Shown here one piece after another: positions 1 to 7,820 of a stretch of 49,774 nucleotides of DNA. Source of the stretch: Streptomyces sp. SDr-06. GTDB lineage: Bacteria > Actinomycetota > Actinomycetes > Streptomycetales > Streptomycetaceae. The notes below the pieces were generated by a model. The model was not told the origin of the DNA. It saw only the letters and a program-made list of their open reading frames with translations, and made no database searches. The position numbers were made by a program, and so were the translations under genes. The stretch lies in NCBI RefSeq assembly GCF_003324565.1, contig NZ_QOLA01000034.1:1-49774 (forward strand), given 5' to 3'. Position 1 is the first letter of the stretch. Every line of letters begins with the position of its first letter.

Positions 1-148
1 TGACGTTCCCCTCACCCTGTTTTCCCAGCGACCCCGCCGGCCCTTGCCGACACCACCGATACTCCCGCCGGGGGCAGGCAGCGCGGCAGAGCGAAGCGTC
101 CTGAGTGCCGCAGGACAAATGTCATGGCCGACGCGGGCCCGGCCCGCC

Positions 149-1750
149 TCACATGTGGACGGGTCCCTCCGTGGGGCCGACCGCTGGGCGGGGTGGGCCC
201 TTGCGGTAGAGGACCACCGACACCAGGAGGCCCAGGGCGAAGAACGCGGCCGACCACCAGTACGCCGTCGAGTAGCTGTGCAGCTGGGCCTGGACGCGGG
301 CCGCGGGGGTGGGTTGGCGGCCCGCCAGGTAGCTGGTGGCGGCGCTCGTCGCGAGGGTGTTCAGGAGGGCCGTGCCGATCGAACCGCCCACCTGCTGGCT
401 GGTGTTGACCATCGCGGAGGCGACGCCCGCGTCGTGCGCGGCGACTCCCGCCGTGGCCATGCTCATCGCTGGCGCGAAGATCAGGCCCATGCCGACGCCC
501 ATCACGAGCAGCGGGGGCAGGACATGGGCGGCGTACCCGCTCGTCGCGTCCAGGGCGGTCATCCAGGCGAGCCCCGCCGCGCCGAGTCCCATGCCCAGCG
601 GCACGATCGGCTTCGCGCCCAGCCTGGGAACCAGCTTGTTCTGCGCGACGACCGAGCTCACGATCATCGCGAACACCATCGGCAGGAAGGCCAGCCCGGT
701 CTTGACCGGGGAGTACCGCAGGACCTGCTGGAGGTAGTACGTCAGGAACAGGAACACGCCGAACATGCCCGCGCCGGAGATGAACATGGCGAGGTAGGAC
801 GCGCCCCGGTCCCGGTCCAGGACGACGCGCAGCGGCAGCAGCGGATGCCTCGCCCTCGTCTGCCACGCGGCGAACGCGATGAGCAGCACGCCGCCCGCCG
901 CGAGGAATCCCCACGTCTGCGCGGAGCTCCAGGCGTGCGTCTCGGCGTTGGAGAACCCGTAGACGATGCAGAAGAGTCCGGCCGAGACGAGGACCGTGCC
1001 CGGGATGTCGAGCTTGGGGCGGTCCAGCGGCGCACCGGGGTGCAGCAGGCGCAGCGCGCCGAGGAAGGCCAGGGCCGCGAAGAGGAGGTTGACGTACAGG
1101 CACCAGCGCCAGTCGAGATACTCGGTGAGCAGGCCGCCGAGCAGCAGGCCCACCGCGCCGCCGGTGCCCGCGACCGCGCCGTAGATGCCGAACGCCTTGG
1201 CGCGTTCCTTGGGGTCGGTGAACGTGGTGGTGAGCAGCGAGAGCGCGGCCGGCGCGAGCAGCGCTCCGAAGACGCCCTGGAGCGCGCGGGCGGTGACCAG
1301 GACCTCGAAGCTGGGCGCTGCGCCGCCGATCGCGGAGGCCAGCGCGAAGCCGACCAGGCCGGTCAGGAAGACGACCTTGCGTCCGACGAGGTCGGCGATC
1401 CGGCCGCCGAGCAGCAGCAGCGAGCCGAAGGCCAGCGCGTACGCCGTGACGATCCACTGGCGGTTTCCGTCGCTGAAGCCGAGATCGCGCTGCGCGGAGG
1501 GCAGCGCGATGTTCACGATGGTCGCGTCGAGCACGACCATGAGCTGGGCGAGCGCGATGACGCCGAGCACGAGCCAGCGGTGTTCGTGCCGGGCCCCGGT
1601 GTGCGGGGGCGGCGGCACGCCCTCGCCCGCGTAGGCGGCGGCCGGTGGCGGGGTGCTCACGGGTGGCCGGGTGGTGGAAAGGTCCTCGGCCGCGGCCGCT
1701 ATGCGCTCGGCGCGACCTACCTCGACAGAGTCCTTGGTGTGACGGCCCAT
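149..1750 (-). CDS. DHA2-family MFS drug exporter (14-TM type)
   Basis: A 533-residue major facilitator transporter of the EmrB/QacA (DHA2) type, expected to export toxic compounds by proton antiport across the cytoplasmic membrane. After a roughly 60-residue proline-rich cytoplasmic N-terminus the first helix carries the family motif VVLDATIVNIALPSA. A second hallmark, RALQGVFGALLAPAALSLL, marks helix 5, and many hydrophobic helices follow. I chose the ATG at 1750 because GAGGAG lies 8 nt upstream; the longer ORF to 1798 lacks this support. No regulator is adjacent, since the next gene is divergent and unrelated. The substrate cannot be told from sequence. Confidence 0.9.
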   Translation of the reverse strand: MGRHTKDSVEVGRAERIAAAAEDLSTTRPPVSTPPPAAAYAGEGVPPPPHTGARHEHRWLVLGVIALAQLMVVLDATIVNIALPSAQRDLGFSDGNRQWIVTAYALAFGSLLLLGGRIADLVGRKVVFLTGLVGFALASAIGGAAPSFEVLVTARALQGVFGALLAPAALSLLTTTFTDPKERAKAFGIYGAVAGTGGAVGLLLGGLLTEYLDWRWCLYVNLLFAALAFLGALRLLHPGAPLDRPKLDIPGTVLVSAGLFCIVYGFSNAETHAWSSAQTWGFLAAGGVLLIAFAAWQTRARHPLLPLRVVLDRDRGASYLAMFISGAGMFGVFLFLTYYLQQVLRYSPVKTGLAFLPMVFAMIVSSVVAQNKLVPRLGAKPIVPLGMGLGAAGLAWMTALDATSGYAAHVLPPLLVMGVGMGLIFAPAMSMATAGVAAHDAGVASAMVNTSQQVGGSIGTALLNTLATSAATSYLAGRQPTPAARVQAQLHSYSTAYWWSAAFFALGLLVSVVLYRKGPPRPAVGPTEGPVHM

Positions 1751-1996
1751 GTGCCGGTCTCCTCGGTGATCTCCCGGTGGTGATCGCCCCTTCCTCACGC
1801 TAAGTGAGGCCCGGGGGTTCCGCCACGCGAGTGAACGCCCGGGGCGGTGCGCGGCTCAGCCACCGGTCCGCGCCCCGGCGGCCCCGTCCCTATTCGTCCC
1901 AGGCACGGCTGGGACGCTTGTGCGCGTCGCGCTCCGGACACAGGTGCTGACACAGGGTCACTTACTCGGGGACCCCGCACCTTGGAGAAGACACAC

Positions 1997-2374
1997 ATGA
2001 ACCGAAGCACCGTGCGAAGCGGCGTCGTCGCCGTCGCCGCCCTGCTCGCCCTGTTCCCGGCCGCCGCGATGGCGGCGCCCGCCACCGCCGCCGCGAAGGC
2101 CCCCGTGGCCACGGCCCACCACCACAAGATCCACGCGCAGGGTGTCGTGGTCACCGGGCACGGCCGCCTGCTGCACATCCGCAGCGGCGCCGGGGTCACC
2201 TACCGGACCACCGGCACCCTGCGCTCGGGACGCCAGGTGTGGCTGGTCTGCAAGACGAGCGGCGGCTCGGTGCACGGCAACCGGGTCTGGTACCGGCTGG
2301 CCGGACACCACAGCCGCTACGTCTCGGCCCACTACGTACGGGTCTCGGCCGGATCCTCCGTGCCGTGGTGCTGA
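1997..2374 (+). CDS. Secreted SH3-like domain protein
   Basis: A 125-residue secreted protein. The signal peptide has positive residues, a hydrophobic core (VVAVAALLALFPAAAMA) and an AxA-type cleavage site near residue 28. The mature part (about residues 50-120) looks like a bacterial SH3 domain: LLHIRSGAG followed by YRTTGTLRSGRQVWLVC and WYRLAGHHSRYVSAHYVRV. Such domains usually bind cell wall or other extracellular polymers. The ATG at 1997 follows GGAGAAG by 6 nt. Two cysteines, one mid-domain and one at the C-terminus, could form a disulphide. The gene is monocistronic and followed by two strong hairpins. Confidence 0.8.
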   Translation: MNRSTVRSGVVAVAALLALFPAAAMAAPATAAAKAPVATAHHHKIHAQGVVVTGHGRLLHIRSGAGVTYRTTGTLRSGRQVWLVCKTSGGSVHGNRVWYRLAGHHSRYVSAHYVRVSAGSSVPWC

Positions 2375-2381
2375 GCCGGCG

Positions 2382-2412
2382 GCCCTGACCCTCGGGGACG
2401 GTCGGTCAGGGC
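2382..2412 (+). terminator. Hairpin after the SH3-like gene
   Basis: Perfect 9-bp inverted repeat, GCCCTGACC at 2382-2390 and GGTCAGGGC at 2404-2412, starting 7 bp after the stop codon. There is no T-tract, which is usual for Streptomyces terminators. Confidence 0.6.
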
Positions 2413-2442
2413 GCCGGTCCACAACTTCGCCCGTTCGCCCCA

Positions 2443-2467
2443 GGGGCCGGAGCTTGGCTCCGGCCCC
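2443..2467 (+). terminator. Strong second hairpin, 11-bp stem and 3-nt loop
   Basis: GGGGCCGGAGC at 2443-2453 pairs perfectly with GCTCCGGCCCC at 2457-2467 around a TTG loop. It probably insulates the SH3-like gene from the HTH/DUF2690 gene that starts at 2523. Confidence 0.6.
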
Positions 2468-2522
2468 GCTGGGGTACAGATGGCCCCTGAACGGGACTTT
2501 GTGGACTTATGGGAGGGACCGC

Positions 2523-3245
2523 GTGGCCCAATGGCGACAGCTGCCCGAGTCGACCCGACCCGAACTGAGGCTGCTGATCGAGGAGTTGCGGCACCTGAAA
2601 AAGGCCTCCGGGCTGAGCCTGGCCGGTCTCTCCGCCCGCACCGCCTACAGCAAGTCGGCCTGGCACCGCTATCTCAACGGCGACAACCTGCCGCCGCGTG
2701 ACGCGGTCGACGCCTTCGGCGCCCTCGGCGGCGCCGAGCACCACGCCCGGCTGCTCGACCTCTGGGACCGCGCGGTACGGCCCCCCGAGCCCGCGGCCCC
2801 GCCCGAGGCGCCGCGCCCGGCGCCCCCGGCCGAGCCCGTCCGTGAACCGTCCGGCCGCCGCCCGCACCGGCGCACGGTGACCGTCGCCGCGGCGCTCGCC
2901 CTGGTGGGAAGCGCCGCCTGGGCCGCCCTTCCGCACCCGCCCGAGGCGACCCCCGCCGCGCCCGCGCCGCCCGCCTGCCGGGGCGCCAGCTGCCAGGGCG
3001 ACGACCCCGCCGCCTCCCCCTGCCGCACCGACGCCCGCACTCAGAGCGCCCTGACCACGGCCTCGTACGCGGTGAAGCTCCGCTACAGCCCGTCCTGCGA
3101 CACCATCTGGTCCGAGGTGCGCAACAGCTCGACCGGCGCCGACACCGAGAGCCCCATGCTGGTGGCCCCCGACCCCCGGCAGGCCGAGGCCTGCGCCGAG
3201 GTCAGCCACAAGATGCTGTGCACGGGCGACGTGCCGCCCGGCTAG
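2523..3245 (+). CDS. Membrane-tethered XRE-like HTH / DUF2690 protein
   Basis: A 240-residue protein in three parts. An N-terminal XRE-like helix-turn-helix (about residues 15-65, KKASGLSLAGLSARTAYSKS then WHRYLNG) comes first. A proline-rich linker and one membrane helix follow near residue 120 (TVTVAAALALVGSAAWAAL). The C-terminal extracellular domain matches DUF2690, with the pattern CRGASCQGDDP...C..DA.T and LRYSPSC. This layout is common in actinomycetes and suggests a membrane-bound transcription factor or surface sensor, but no ligand is known. The GTG start at 2523 is preceded by GGGAGGG with 5-nt spacing. Two strong hairpins upstream separate it from its neighbour. Confidence 0.8.
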   Translation: MAQWRQLPESTRPELRLLIEELRHLKKASGLSLAGLSARTAYSKSAWHRYLNGDNLPPRDAVDAFGALGGAEHHARLLDLWDRAVRPPEPAAPPEAPRPAPPAEPVREPSGRRPHRRTVTVAAALALVGSAAWAALPHPPEATPAAPAPPACRGASCQGDDPAASPCRTDARTQSALTTASYAVKLRYSPSCDTIWSEVRNSSTGADTESPMLVAPDPRQAEACAEVSHKMLCTGDVPPG

Positions 3246-3255
3246 CGGCTGCGGC

Positions 3256-3924
3256 TCAGCCCGCGACCACCGACCCGGCCTTCTTCCAGTTGTCCCGCAG
3301 CCGCGTCAGGTAGTCCGACGCCTGGCTCCCCATCTTCGCCCCCCGCGCGAACGCCGCCATGTTGCCGCCACCCGCGTTGTACCCGAGCGCCATCAGCTCC
3401 TCCCGCGTGTACGGACCCGCCCAGTGCGCGGGCAGCTCGGCGGACATGTCGTGCAGGTACCAGGCCGCCGCCTCCACCGCGAGCGCGCGGTCGTCGGGCA
3501 GCTCCTCCCACGAGCGCCCCGCGAAGTCGCGCCCCCGCTTGGTCTGGTCGAAGGCGGCCCGGTGCATGTTCGCGATGCCGAAGGCCGCGTCCGGCTTGTA
3601 CTTCTGCCAGCTCCGCTCGAAGGCCGGATCGTGCGGCTTGTAGTCCTCGTTGTAGAGGATCGCCATCAGGAGCTGCGCGCTGACCCCGGCCTTCCTGGCG
3701 TACGTCCGCACCTGGCCCGCGTAGTCGGCGGGGTCGTACGTGCCGCTCTTCGACGGGGACGCGGACGGCGCGGGCGAGGCGGAGGCGCCGGGCTTCGCGG
3801 AGCGCTCCGGGCTCCCGCCGTCCGACGACGAGCCGCCGCCCCGCACACATCCCCACGCGACCAGCGCGACCACCGGCAGCACCAGCCATCGAACCCGCCC
3901 TCCGCGCCCGCGCTGTTCAGCCAT
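3256..3924 (-). CDS. Putative secreted/lipoprotein lytic transglycosylase-like protein
   Basis: A 222-residue exported protein. Its N-terminus (VRWLVLPVVALVAWGC) looks like a lipoprotein signal with Cys26, although Trp at -2 is not ideal for a lipobox. A Ser/Pro-rich linker runs to residue 60. The C-terminal 160 residues resemble an SLT/lysozyme-like fold: ILYNE with Glu93 as candidate catalytic acid, then FGIANMH, and ALGYNAGGGNM typical of the active-site cleft. It would cleave peptidoglycan glycan strands at the cell surface. It converges on the HTH/DUF2690 gene with 10 bp between stops. Catalytic activity is inferred from motif order only. Confidence 0.7.
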   Translation of the reverse strand: MAEQRGRGGRVRWLVLPVVALVAWGCVRGGGSSSDGGSPERSAKPGASASPAPSASPSKSGTYDPADYAGQVRTYARKAGVSAQLLMAILYNEDYKPHDPAFERSWQKYKPDAAFGIANMHRAAFDQTKRGRDFAGRSWEELPDDRALAVEAAAWYLHDMSAELPAHWAGPYTREELMALGYNAGGGNMAAFARGAKMGSQASDYLTRLRDNWKKAGSVVAG

Positions 3925-3995
3925 CGCCGCCCTGTCCGTCCGGTCCGGGTCCCGTCGTCGCCGCCCAGTCTACGAATGGGCCTCTCCGGGCAGCA

Positions 3996-4934
3996 TCAGC
4001 GAAGTGTCAGGACCGCGTTTCCGCGCACCCGGCGGGCCCTGAGGTCCGCGATGACCTCGGCGGTGCGGGACCAGTCCCGCACCGAGCCGATCTCCGGGTG
4101 CAGCCGCCCCGTCTCCACCAGGCGGACCAGCGCGGCGAGGTCACCGCCGTACGTCGTGTCGGAGACGGTGTAGTCGAAGTGGGCGATGCGGGCGCGGCCG
4201 GGTCCCTTGAAGAAGTCGAAGAAGTCGAGCGTCACCGGGGTGCGGCTCGCCTGGCCGAACCAGACCAGCAGCCCGGCGGGCCTGAGCCGGGCCAGCGCGG
4301 CGGGCAGCGAGTCGCCGCCGACCGGCTCCAGGACGATGTCGTACGGGCCCGTGGCCTCCGCGACCGACGTGACCACCTCGGCCGCGCCCAACTCGGCCAG
4401 CCGGGCGCCCCGTTCGGGAGTGGCGACGACGGCGGTGACGGCCGCCCCGGACGACGCGGCGAGCTCGGTGACGTAGTGGCCCACTCCGCCGCTCGCGCCG
4501 GTGATCAGGACGCGCCGGCCCGCGACGGGGCCCGCCGCGCGCAGCAGCCGCAGCGCGGTGATGCCCGCGAGCGGCAGGGCCGCGGCGGTCACCGCGTCGA
4601 TGCTGTCGGGGAGTTCGGCGACGCCGGTGCTCGCCACCGCGACCCGCTCGGCCCAGCCGAACGCGGGCGGGTGCGCCACCACCCGGGTGCCGACGGCGGG
4701 GCCGCTCCCGTCGGCGGCGGCGCACACCACCGTGCCCGCCACGTCCTTGCCGGGCCGCCAGCCCGGCCACCTGCGGTCGAGCCCGCCGTCGAGCTGGAAG
4801 GTCTCGCCCCGGTTGACCGAGTAGGCCTCGACCGAGACCACCAACTCGTCGTCCTTCGGGGCGGGTTCGGGTGCCTCGCCCAGGAGGACGGGCTGATCGG
4901 CGTCGTCCGGGGAGCCGGGCAGGAGGGCTTTCAT
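3996..4934 (-). CDS. Quinone-oxidoreductase-like zinc-independent MDR dehydrogenase
   Basis: A 312-residue medium-chain dehydrogenase/reductase. The N-terminal GroES-like half contains VEAYSVNRGETFQLDGG and GKDVAGTVV. The Rossmann half has the NAD(P)H motif VLITGASGGVGHYVTELAA. No structural-zinc cysteine cluster is present, as expected for the QOR branch, which reduces enones or quinones with NADPH. The start is the ATG at 4934, after GAGAGGAAG; the longer reading to 5249 only runs back through the upstream gene in another frame. It lies 28 bp downstream of the SnoaL-like gene, so both are probably one operon controlled by the divergent LysR regulator. Confidence 0.88.
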   Translation of the reverse strand: MKALLPGSPDDADQPVLLGEAPEPAPKDDELVVSVEAYSVNRGETFQLDGGLDRRWPGWRPGKDVAGTVVCAAADGSGPAVGTRVVAHPPAFGWAERVAVASTGVAELPDSIDAVTAAALPLAGITALRLLRAAGPVAGRRVLITGASGGVGHYVTELAASSGAAVTAVVATPERGARLAELGAAEVVTSVAEATGPYDIVLEPVGGDSLPAALARLRPAGLLVWFGQASRTPVTLDFFDFFKGPGRARIAHFDYTVSDTTYGGDLAALVRLVETGRLHPEIGSVRDWSRTAEVIADLRARRVRGNAVLTLR

Positions 4935-4962
4935 GACTCTTCCTCTCTCCGTGTCGGGGGGC

Positions 4963-5415
4963 TCAGACGAACACGACGTTCTTGGCGTGCAGGGTGTCGA
5001 AGTACTCGCGCACCTCGACGATCCGCCCGTCCCGCACGGTGAAGACCGCCAGGCAGTGCTGGTCGTAGGGCAGGCCCGACTTGGCGGTGGCCCGGGTGTT
5101 CCACTCGGCGAAGACGCGCTCCCCCTCGGCGATGACGCCCTCGAATTCGAGCTCCATCGAGTCCGCTTCGAGCCGCGACACCATCGCCGGGATGAACTCG
5201 TCGAGGATCGCGCTCGGGCCGACCCAGGTCCGCGAGAGCGGCAGGTCACCGGCGAGCGTCCAGGTCGCGTCCGGCGCGAAGAACGCGCGCAGGGCGTCGA
5301 AGTCGCCGGTGGTGAGGGTGTCCATGTAGCGCAGGATCACGGCCCGGCTGGCCTCGGTGACGTCCGCGGGGGTGGCGGTGGGGGTCTTCGCGGGGGTGGT
5401 GGTCGCGGTGGTCAT
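4963..5415 (-). CDS. SnoaL-like / NTF2-fold protein
   Basis: A 150-residue protein of the nuclear-transport-factor-2/SnoaL superfamily. A low-complexity Thr/Ala/Pro N-terminus is followed by the typical start helix and strand (VILRYMDTLTTGDFDALRAFFAPDATW). The fold ends with HCLAVFTVRDGRIVEVREYFDT. Members are small cone-shaped enzymes or binding proteins, including polyketide cyclases and isomerases; the reaction here is unknown. The ATG at 5415 follows GAGGAGCAGGCC at good distance. It is first in a two-gene operon with the oxidoreductase and faces the LysR gene across 181 bp that hold a LysR-box palindrome. Confidence 0.85.
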   Translation of the reverse strand: MTTATTTPAKTPTATPADVTEASRAVILRYMDTLTTGDFDALRAFFAPDATWTLAGDLPLSRTWVGPSAILDEFIPAMVSRLEADSMELEFEGVIAEGERVFAEWNTRATAKSGLPYDQHCLAVFTVRDGRIVEVREYFDTLHAKNVVFV

Positions 5416-5546
5416 GGCCTGCTCCTCAGGTGTTCGCAAGGGGTTCGCTCCGCCGTCGCGCGGGGCTCCGGGGGTGTCTCTTCCCGACACCTGAAACCCT
5501 AGGAACGGGGCCCCGCGCAAGGGAAAGACCAGTTCGCGAGAGGTCC

Positions 5547-5561
5547 ATGCCGTACCGGCAT
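5547..5561. promoter_or_regulatory. LysR-type operator (T-N11-A palindrome)
   Basis: The 15-bp sequence ATGCCG-TAC-CGGCAT is a perfect inverted repeat with the T-N11-A geometry typical of LysR regulators. It sits between the divergent LysR gene and the SnoaL/oxidoreductase operon, 35 bp before the LysR start at 5597. It is the most likely regulator-binding site for both directions. Confidence 0.65.
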
Positions 5562-5596
5562 AACGGCTGCTCAGCCCCGGTCGTATGCTGCTCGGC

Positions 5597-6505
5597 ATGT
5601 CCGGACTCCGCCGTCTGCGCTCCTTCCTCGCCGTCGCCGACGAGCGGAACTTCACGCGCGCCGCCGAACGTCTGCACATCGCGCAGCCCGCGCTCAGCCG
5701 CCAGATCCGGCAGCTGGAGCAGGAGCTGGGGGTGCGGCTCTTCGACCGCACCACACACTCCGTCGAACTCACCGACGCCGGGCGGCTGCTGAGGGAGCGC
5801 GGCGGCGAACTGTGCGCCGAGGCCGACCGGTTGTGGCGGGACGTGCGCGGCTTCGCCGCGACCGAGCGGGACACGCTGACGCTGGGATACAGCACCAGCA
5901 CCGGGTACGGCACCGCACCCGCCCTGCTCGCGGCGCTCGCCGAGCACCACCCGGCCCTCGCCGTGACCACCCGGCTGCTGCCCACCGCCGACATCGTGGC
6001 CGGGGTCACCGACGCCACCCTGGACGCCGGCCTGGTCCGCTGCCCGCCCCCGACCCCCGAACTCGTCCGCACCCTCGTACGCCTCGAACACCAGGGGGTG
6101 CTGCTGCCCGCGTCGCACCCGCTCGCGGGGGCGGAGAGCGTCGAGGTGGCCTCGCTCGCGGACGAGCGCCTGCTCGTGCATCCGCGCGAGGCCAACCCCG
6201 GGCACTTCGACGCGATCACCGCGATCTTCACCCGGGCCGGGATCACGCCCCGACTCCTGCTGCGGCAGCTCTCGTTCGACGCCGCGCACACGCCCGTCGC
6301 GCGGGGCGAGGCCGTCTCCGTGCTCGGGGAGTCGGCGGCCGACGGCCTGCCCGGCACGCTGGTGTGGCGGCCGCTGCGCCCGGCGGCCGCCGTCGAACTC
6401 CACCTGCTGACGCGGGGCCCGGCCCGCCGCCCCGCCGTGGCCCGCCTCCTGCGGACGGCGGCCGAGACCGCCCGCGCCGAGGGGTGGCTCCGCTCCCCGG
6501 CGTAG
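5597..6505 (+). CDS. LysR-family transcriptional regulator
   Basis: A 302-residue LysR regulator. The winged HTH occupies residues 1-60 (FTRAAERLHIAQPALSRQIRQLE, then LGVRLFDRTTHSVELTDAG). The periplasmic-binding-like effector domain covers about residues 90-295. I favour the ATG at 5597 over the one at 5585 because LysR proteins usually start 2-5 residues before the LRRLRSF-like helix. Neither start has a Shine-Dalgarno sequence. A -10-like TATGCT at 5584-5589 lies 7 nt before 5597 and suggests a leaderless mRNA. It probably controls the divergent oxidoreductase/SnoaL-like operon and itself. It converges on trpS with 17 bp between stops. Confidence 0.92.
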   Translation: MSGLRRLRSFLAVADERNFTRAAERLHIAQPALSRQIRQLEQELGVRLFDRTTHSVELTDAGRLLRERGGELCAEADRLWRDVRGFAATERDTLTLGYSTSTGYGTAPALLAALAEHHPALAVTTRLLPTADIVAGVTDATLDAGLVRCPPPTPELVRTLVRLEHQGVLLPASHPLAGAESVEVASLADERLLVHPREANPGHFDAITAIFTRAGITPRLLLRQLSFDAAHTPVARGEAVSVLGESAADGLPGTLVWRPLRPAAAVELHLLTRGPARRPAVARLLRTAAETARAEGWLRSPA

Positions 6506-6522
6506 GCCCGGGCAAGGGCCGC

Positions 6523-7566
6523 TCAGGCCGCCGTCCGGAACGTGCCCATCGCCTGCCGCACCTCGTCGAGGGTGGCCTCGGCCACCGCGTTCGCCCGCGC
6601 GTTGCCCTGCTCGATCAACTCCCGTACGTGGCCCATGTCCTGGGCGTACTCGGCGCGGCGGGCGCGCAGCGGGGCGAAGTGGTCGTTGACGGCCTCGGTG
6701 ACCGCCGCCTTCAGCGCGGCCGAGCCGCCGTCGCCGATCCCGGCCGCCACCTCGTGCGGGTCGCGGCCCTGGCAGAGCGCGGCGAGCAGGAGCAGGTTGC
6801 TCACCTCGGGGCGGTGCTCCGGGTCGTAGGAAATATGCCGGGTCGCATCCGTCTTCGCGCCCCGGATCAGCCGGGCCGCCTCGTCCGAACTCGCCCGCAG
6901 CGCGATCGCGTTGCCCCGGCTCTTGCTCATCTTGCCGCCGTCGGTGCCGAGCAGGAGCGGCGCCCGCGAGAGCAGGGTGCGCGGCTCGGGGAAGACCGAG
7001 CCGTACCGCTCGTTGAAGCGGCGTGCGATGGTGCGGGTCAGCTCCAGGTGCGGCACCTGGTCCTTGCCGACCGGGACGAGGGTCGCCTTGCAGAACAGGA
7101 TGTCGGCGGCCTGGTGGGCGGGATAGGTGAACATCAGGCCCGACACGGCCGCCTGGCGGGAGTGGGCGATCTCGTCCTTGACCGTGGGGTTGCGGCTGAG
7201 TTCGGCCACCGAGACCAGGCTCAGGAAGGGCAGGAGGAGCTGGTTGAGGGCCGGGACCGCGCTGTGCGTGAAGATCGTCGCGCGGGACGGGTCGACGCCC
7301 GCGCCGAGGTAATCGAGTACCAGGCCCTCGACGGCCTCGGAGAGCCGGTCGGCCACGTCCCGGTCCGTGAGCACCTGGTAGTCCGGGATGACGAGGAAGA
7401 GGTCCACCCCCTCGTTCTGGAGCCGGACCCGGTTCTGGAGCGTGCCGAAGTAGTGGCCGAGGTGGAGGGGGCCGGTGGGGCGGTCGCCGGTCAGGATGCG
7501 GTCGTCCGTGGCGGCCGGGGTGGCCGGGGCGGCCGGGGCGGCGGTGCGGGTGATCGTGCTGGTCAT
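6523..7566 (-). CDS. trpS: Tryptophanyl-tRNA synthetase, attenuator-controlled copy
   Basis: A 347-residue class I synthetase that charges tRNA-Trp. The HIGH signature is HLGH at residues 35-38 (GDRPTGPLHLGHYFG) and KMSKS is at 212-216 (DGGKMSKSRGNAI). The ATG at 7566 follows GAGGAG; the track-length upstream extension is the untranslated leader. Streptomyces often carry two TrpRS genes, one of them an auxiliary, indolmycin-resistant enzyme controlled by ribosome-mediated attenuation. The tandem-Trp leader and terminator directly upstream indicate this is that kind of gene. Indolmycin resistance itself cannot be read from the sequence, and the housekeeping copy is outside the window. Confidence 0.93.
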   Translation of the reverse strand: MTSTITRTAAPAAPATPAATDDRILTGDRPTGPLHLGHYFGTLQNRVRLQNEGVDLFLVIPDYQVLTDRDVADRLSEAVEGLVLDYLGAGVDPSRATIFTHSAVPALNQLLLPFLSLVSVAELSRNPTVKDEIAHSRQAAVSGLMFTYPAHQAADILFCKATLVPVGKDQVPHLELTRTIARRFNERYGSVFPEPRTLLSRAPLLLGTDGGKMSKSRGNAIALRASSDEAARLIRGAKTDATRHISYDPEHRPEVSNLLLLAALCQGRDPHEVAAGIGDGGSAALKAAVTEAVNDHFAPLRARRAEYAQDMGHVRELIEQGNARANAVAEATLDEVRQAMGTFRTAA

Positions 7567-7636
7567 GGTGGGCTCCTCGTAGGCAGTGGACGGGGCGGGC
7601 CTGGACGGCGCCCACTGCACATCCAGCGAGGGCAAC

Positions 7637-7665
7637 AAAAAGGGACCGTCCGATGCGAACGGCCC
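7637..7665 (-). terminator. Attenuator terminator hairpin upstream of trpS
   Basis: Read on the minus strand, GGGCCGT (7665-7659) pairs with ACGGTCC (7649-7643) with one G-U pair, followed by C and five Ts (7641-7637). A T-tract is unusual in this genome and marks a genuine intrinsic terminator. It lies 71 bp before the trpS start, inside the leader, so it must be read through for trpS expression. Confidence 0.8.
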
Positions 7666-7710
7666 GCTGACGATGTCGCGCGTGAGTCGTGGCCGCTCCT
7701 AGGAGGAGCG
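7657..7710 (-). promoter_or_regulatory. Alternative leader structures (anti-antiterminator and antiterminator)
   Basis: Two mutually exclusive pairings can be drawn by eye on the minus-strand RNA. First, CGCTCC (7710-7705) pairs with GGAGCG (7699-7694) as a 6-bp hairpin directly after the two Trp codons. Second, GAGCGGCC (7698-7691) pairs over 8 bp, with one G-U, with GGCCGTTC (7664-7657), which is the 5' arm of the terminator. A ribosome stalled on the Trp codons would cover the 7710-7705 arm and favour the antiterminator. No folding energies were computed. Confidence 0.7.
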
Positions 7711-7752
7711 CCACCAGCAGAGCTGAGAGGGACACTGCGACGCGGACGACAT
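7699..7752 (-). CDS. trpS leader peptide with tandem Trp codons
   Basis: A 17-residue ORF, MSSASQCPSQLCWWRSS, ending in TAG. Two consecutive TGG codons lie at 7716-7711. Tryptophan is rare in proteins, so WW in a 17-mer ahead of trpS is strong evidence for a sensing leader. There is no Shine-Dalgarno sequence. A -10-like TACAGT at 7764-7759 ends 6 nt before the ATG, so the transcript probably starts at or next to the start codon and is leaderless. The stop codon lies inside the loop region of the first leader hairpin, as expected for a ribosome-position switch. Confidence 0.82.
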   Translation of the reverse strand: MSSASQCPSQLCWWRSS

Positions 7753-7758
7753 GGATCC

Positions 7759-7764
7759 ACTGTA
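7759..7764 (-). promoter_or_regulatory. Putative -10 element for the trpS leader transcript
   Basis: TACAGT on the minus strand, 6 nt before the leader-peptide ATG. No convincing -35 hexamer is seen 16-19 nt upstream. It lies just downstream of the stop of the preceding FG-GAP gene (7821), consistent with an independent promoter. Confidence 0.45.
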
Positions 7765-7820
7765 GCCCGGCGGGCGGCACGCACCCAGGGTCTTTGGACA
7801 CGCGCCGCCTCGGGCCCGGA

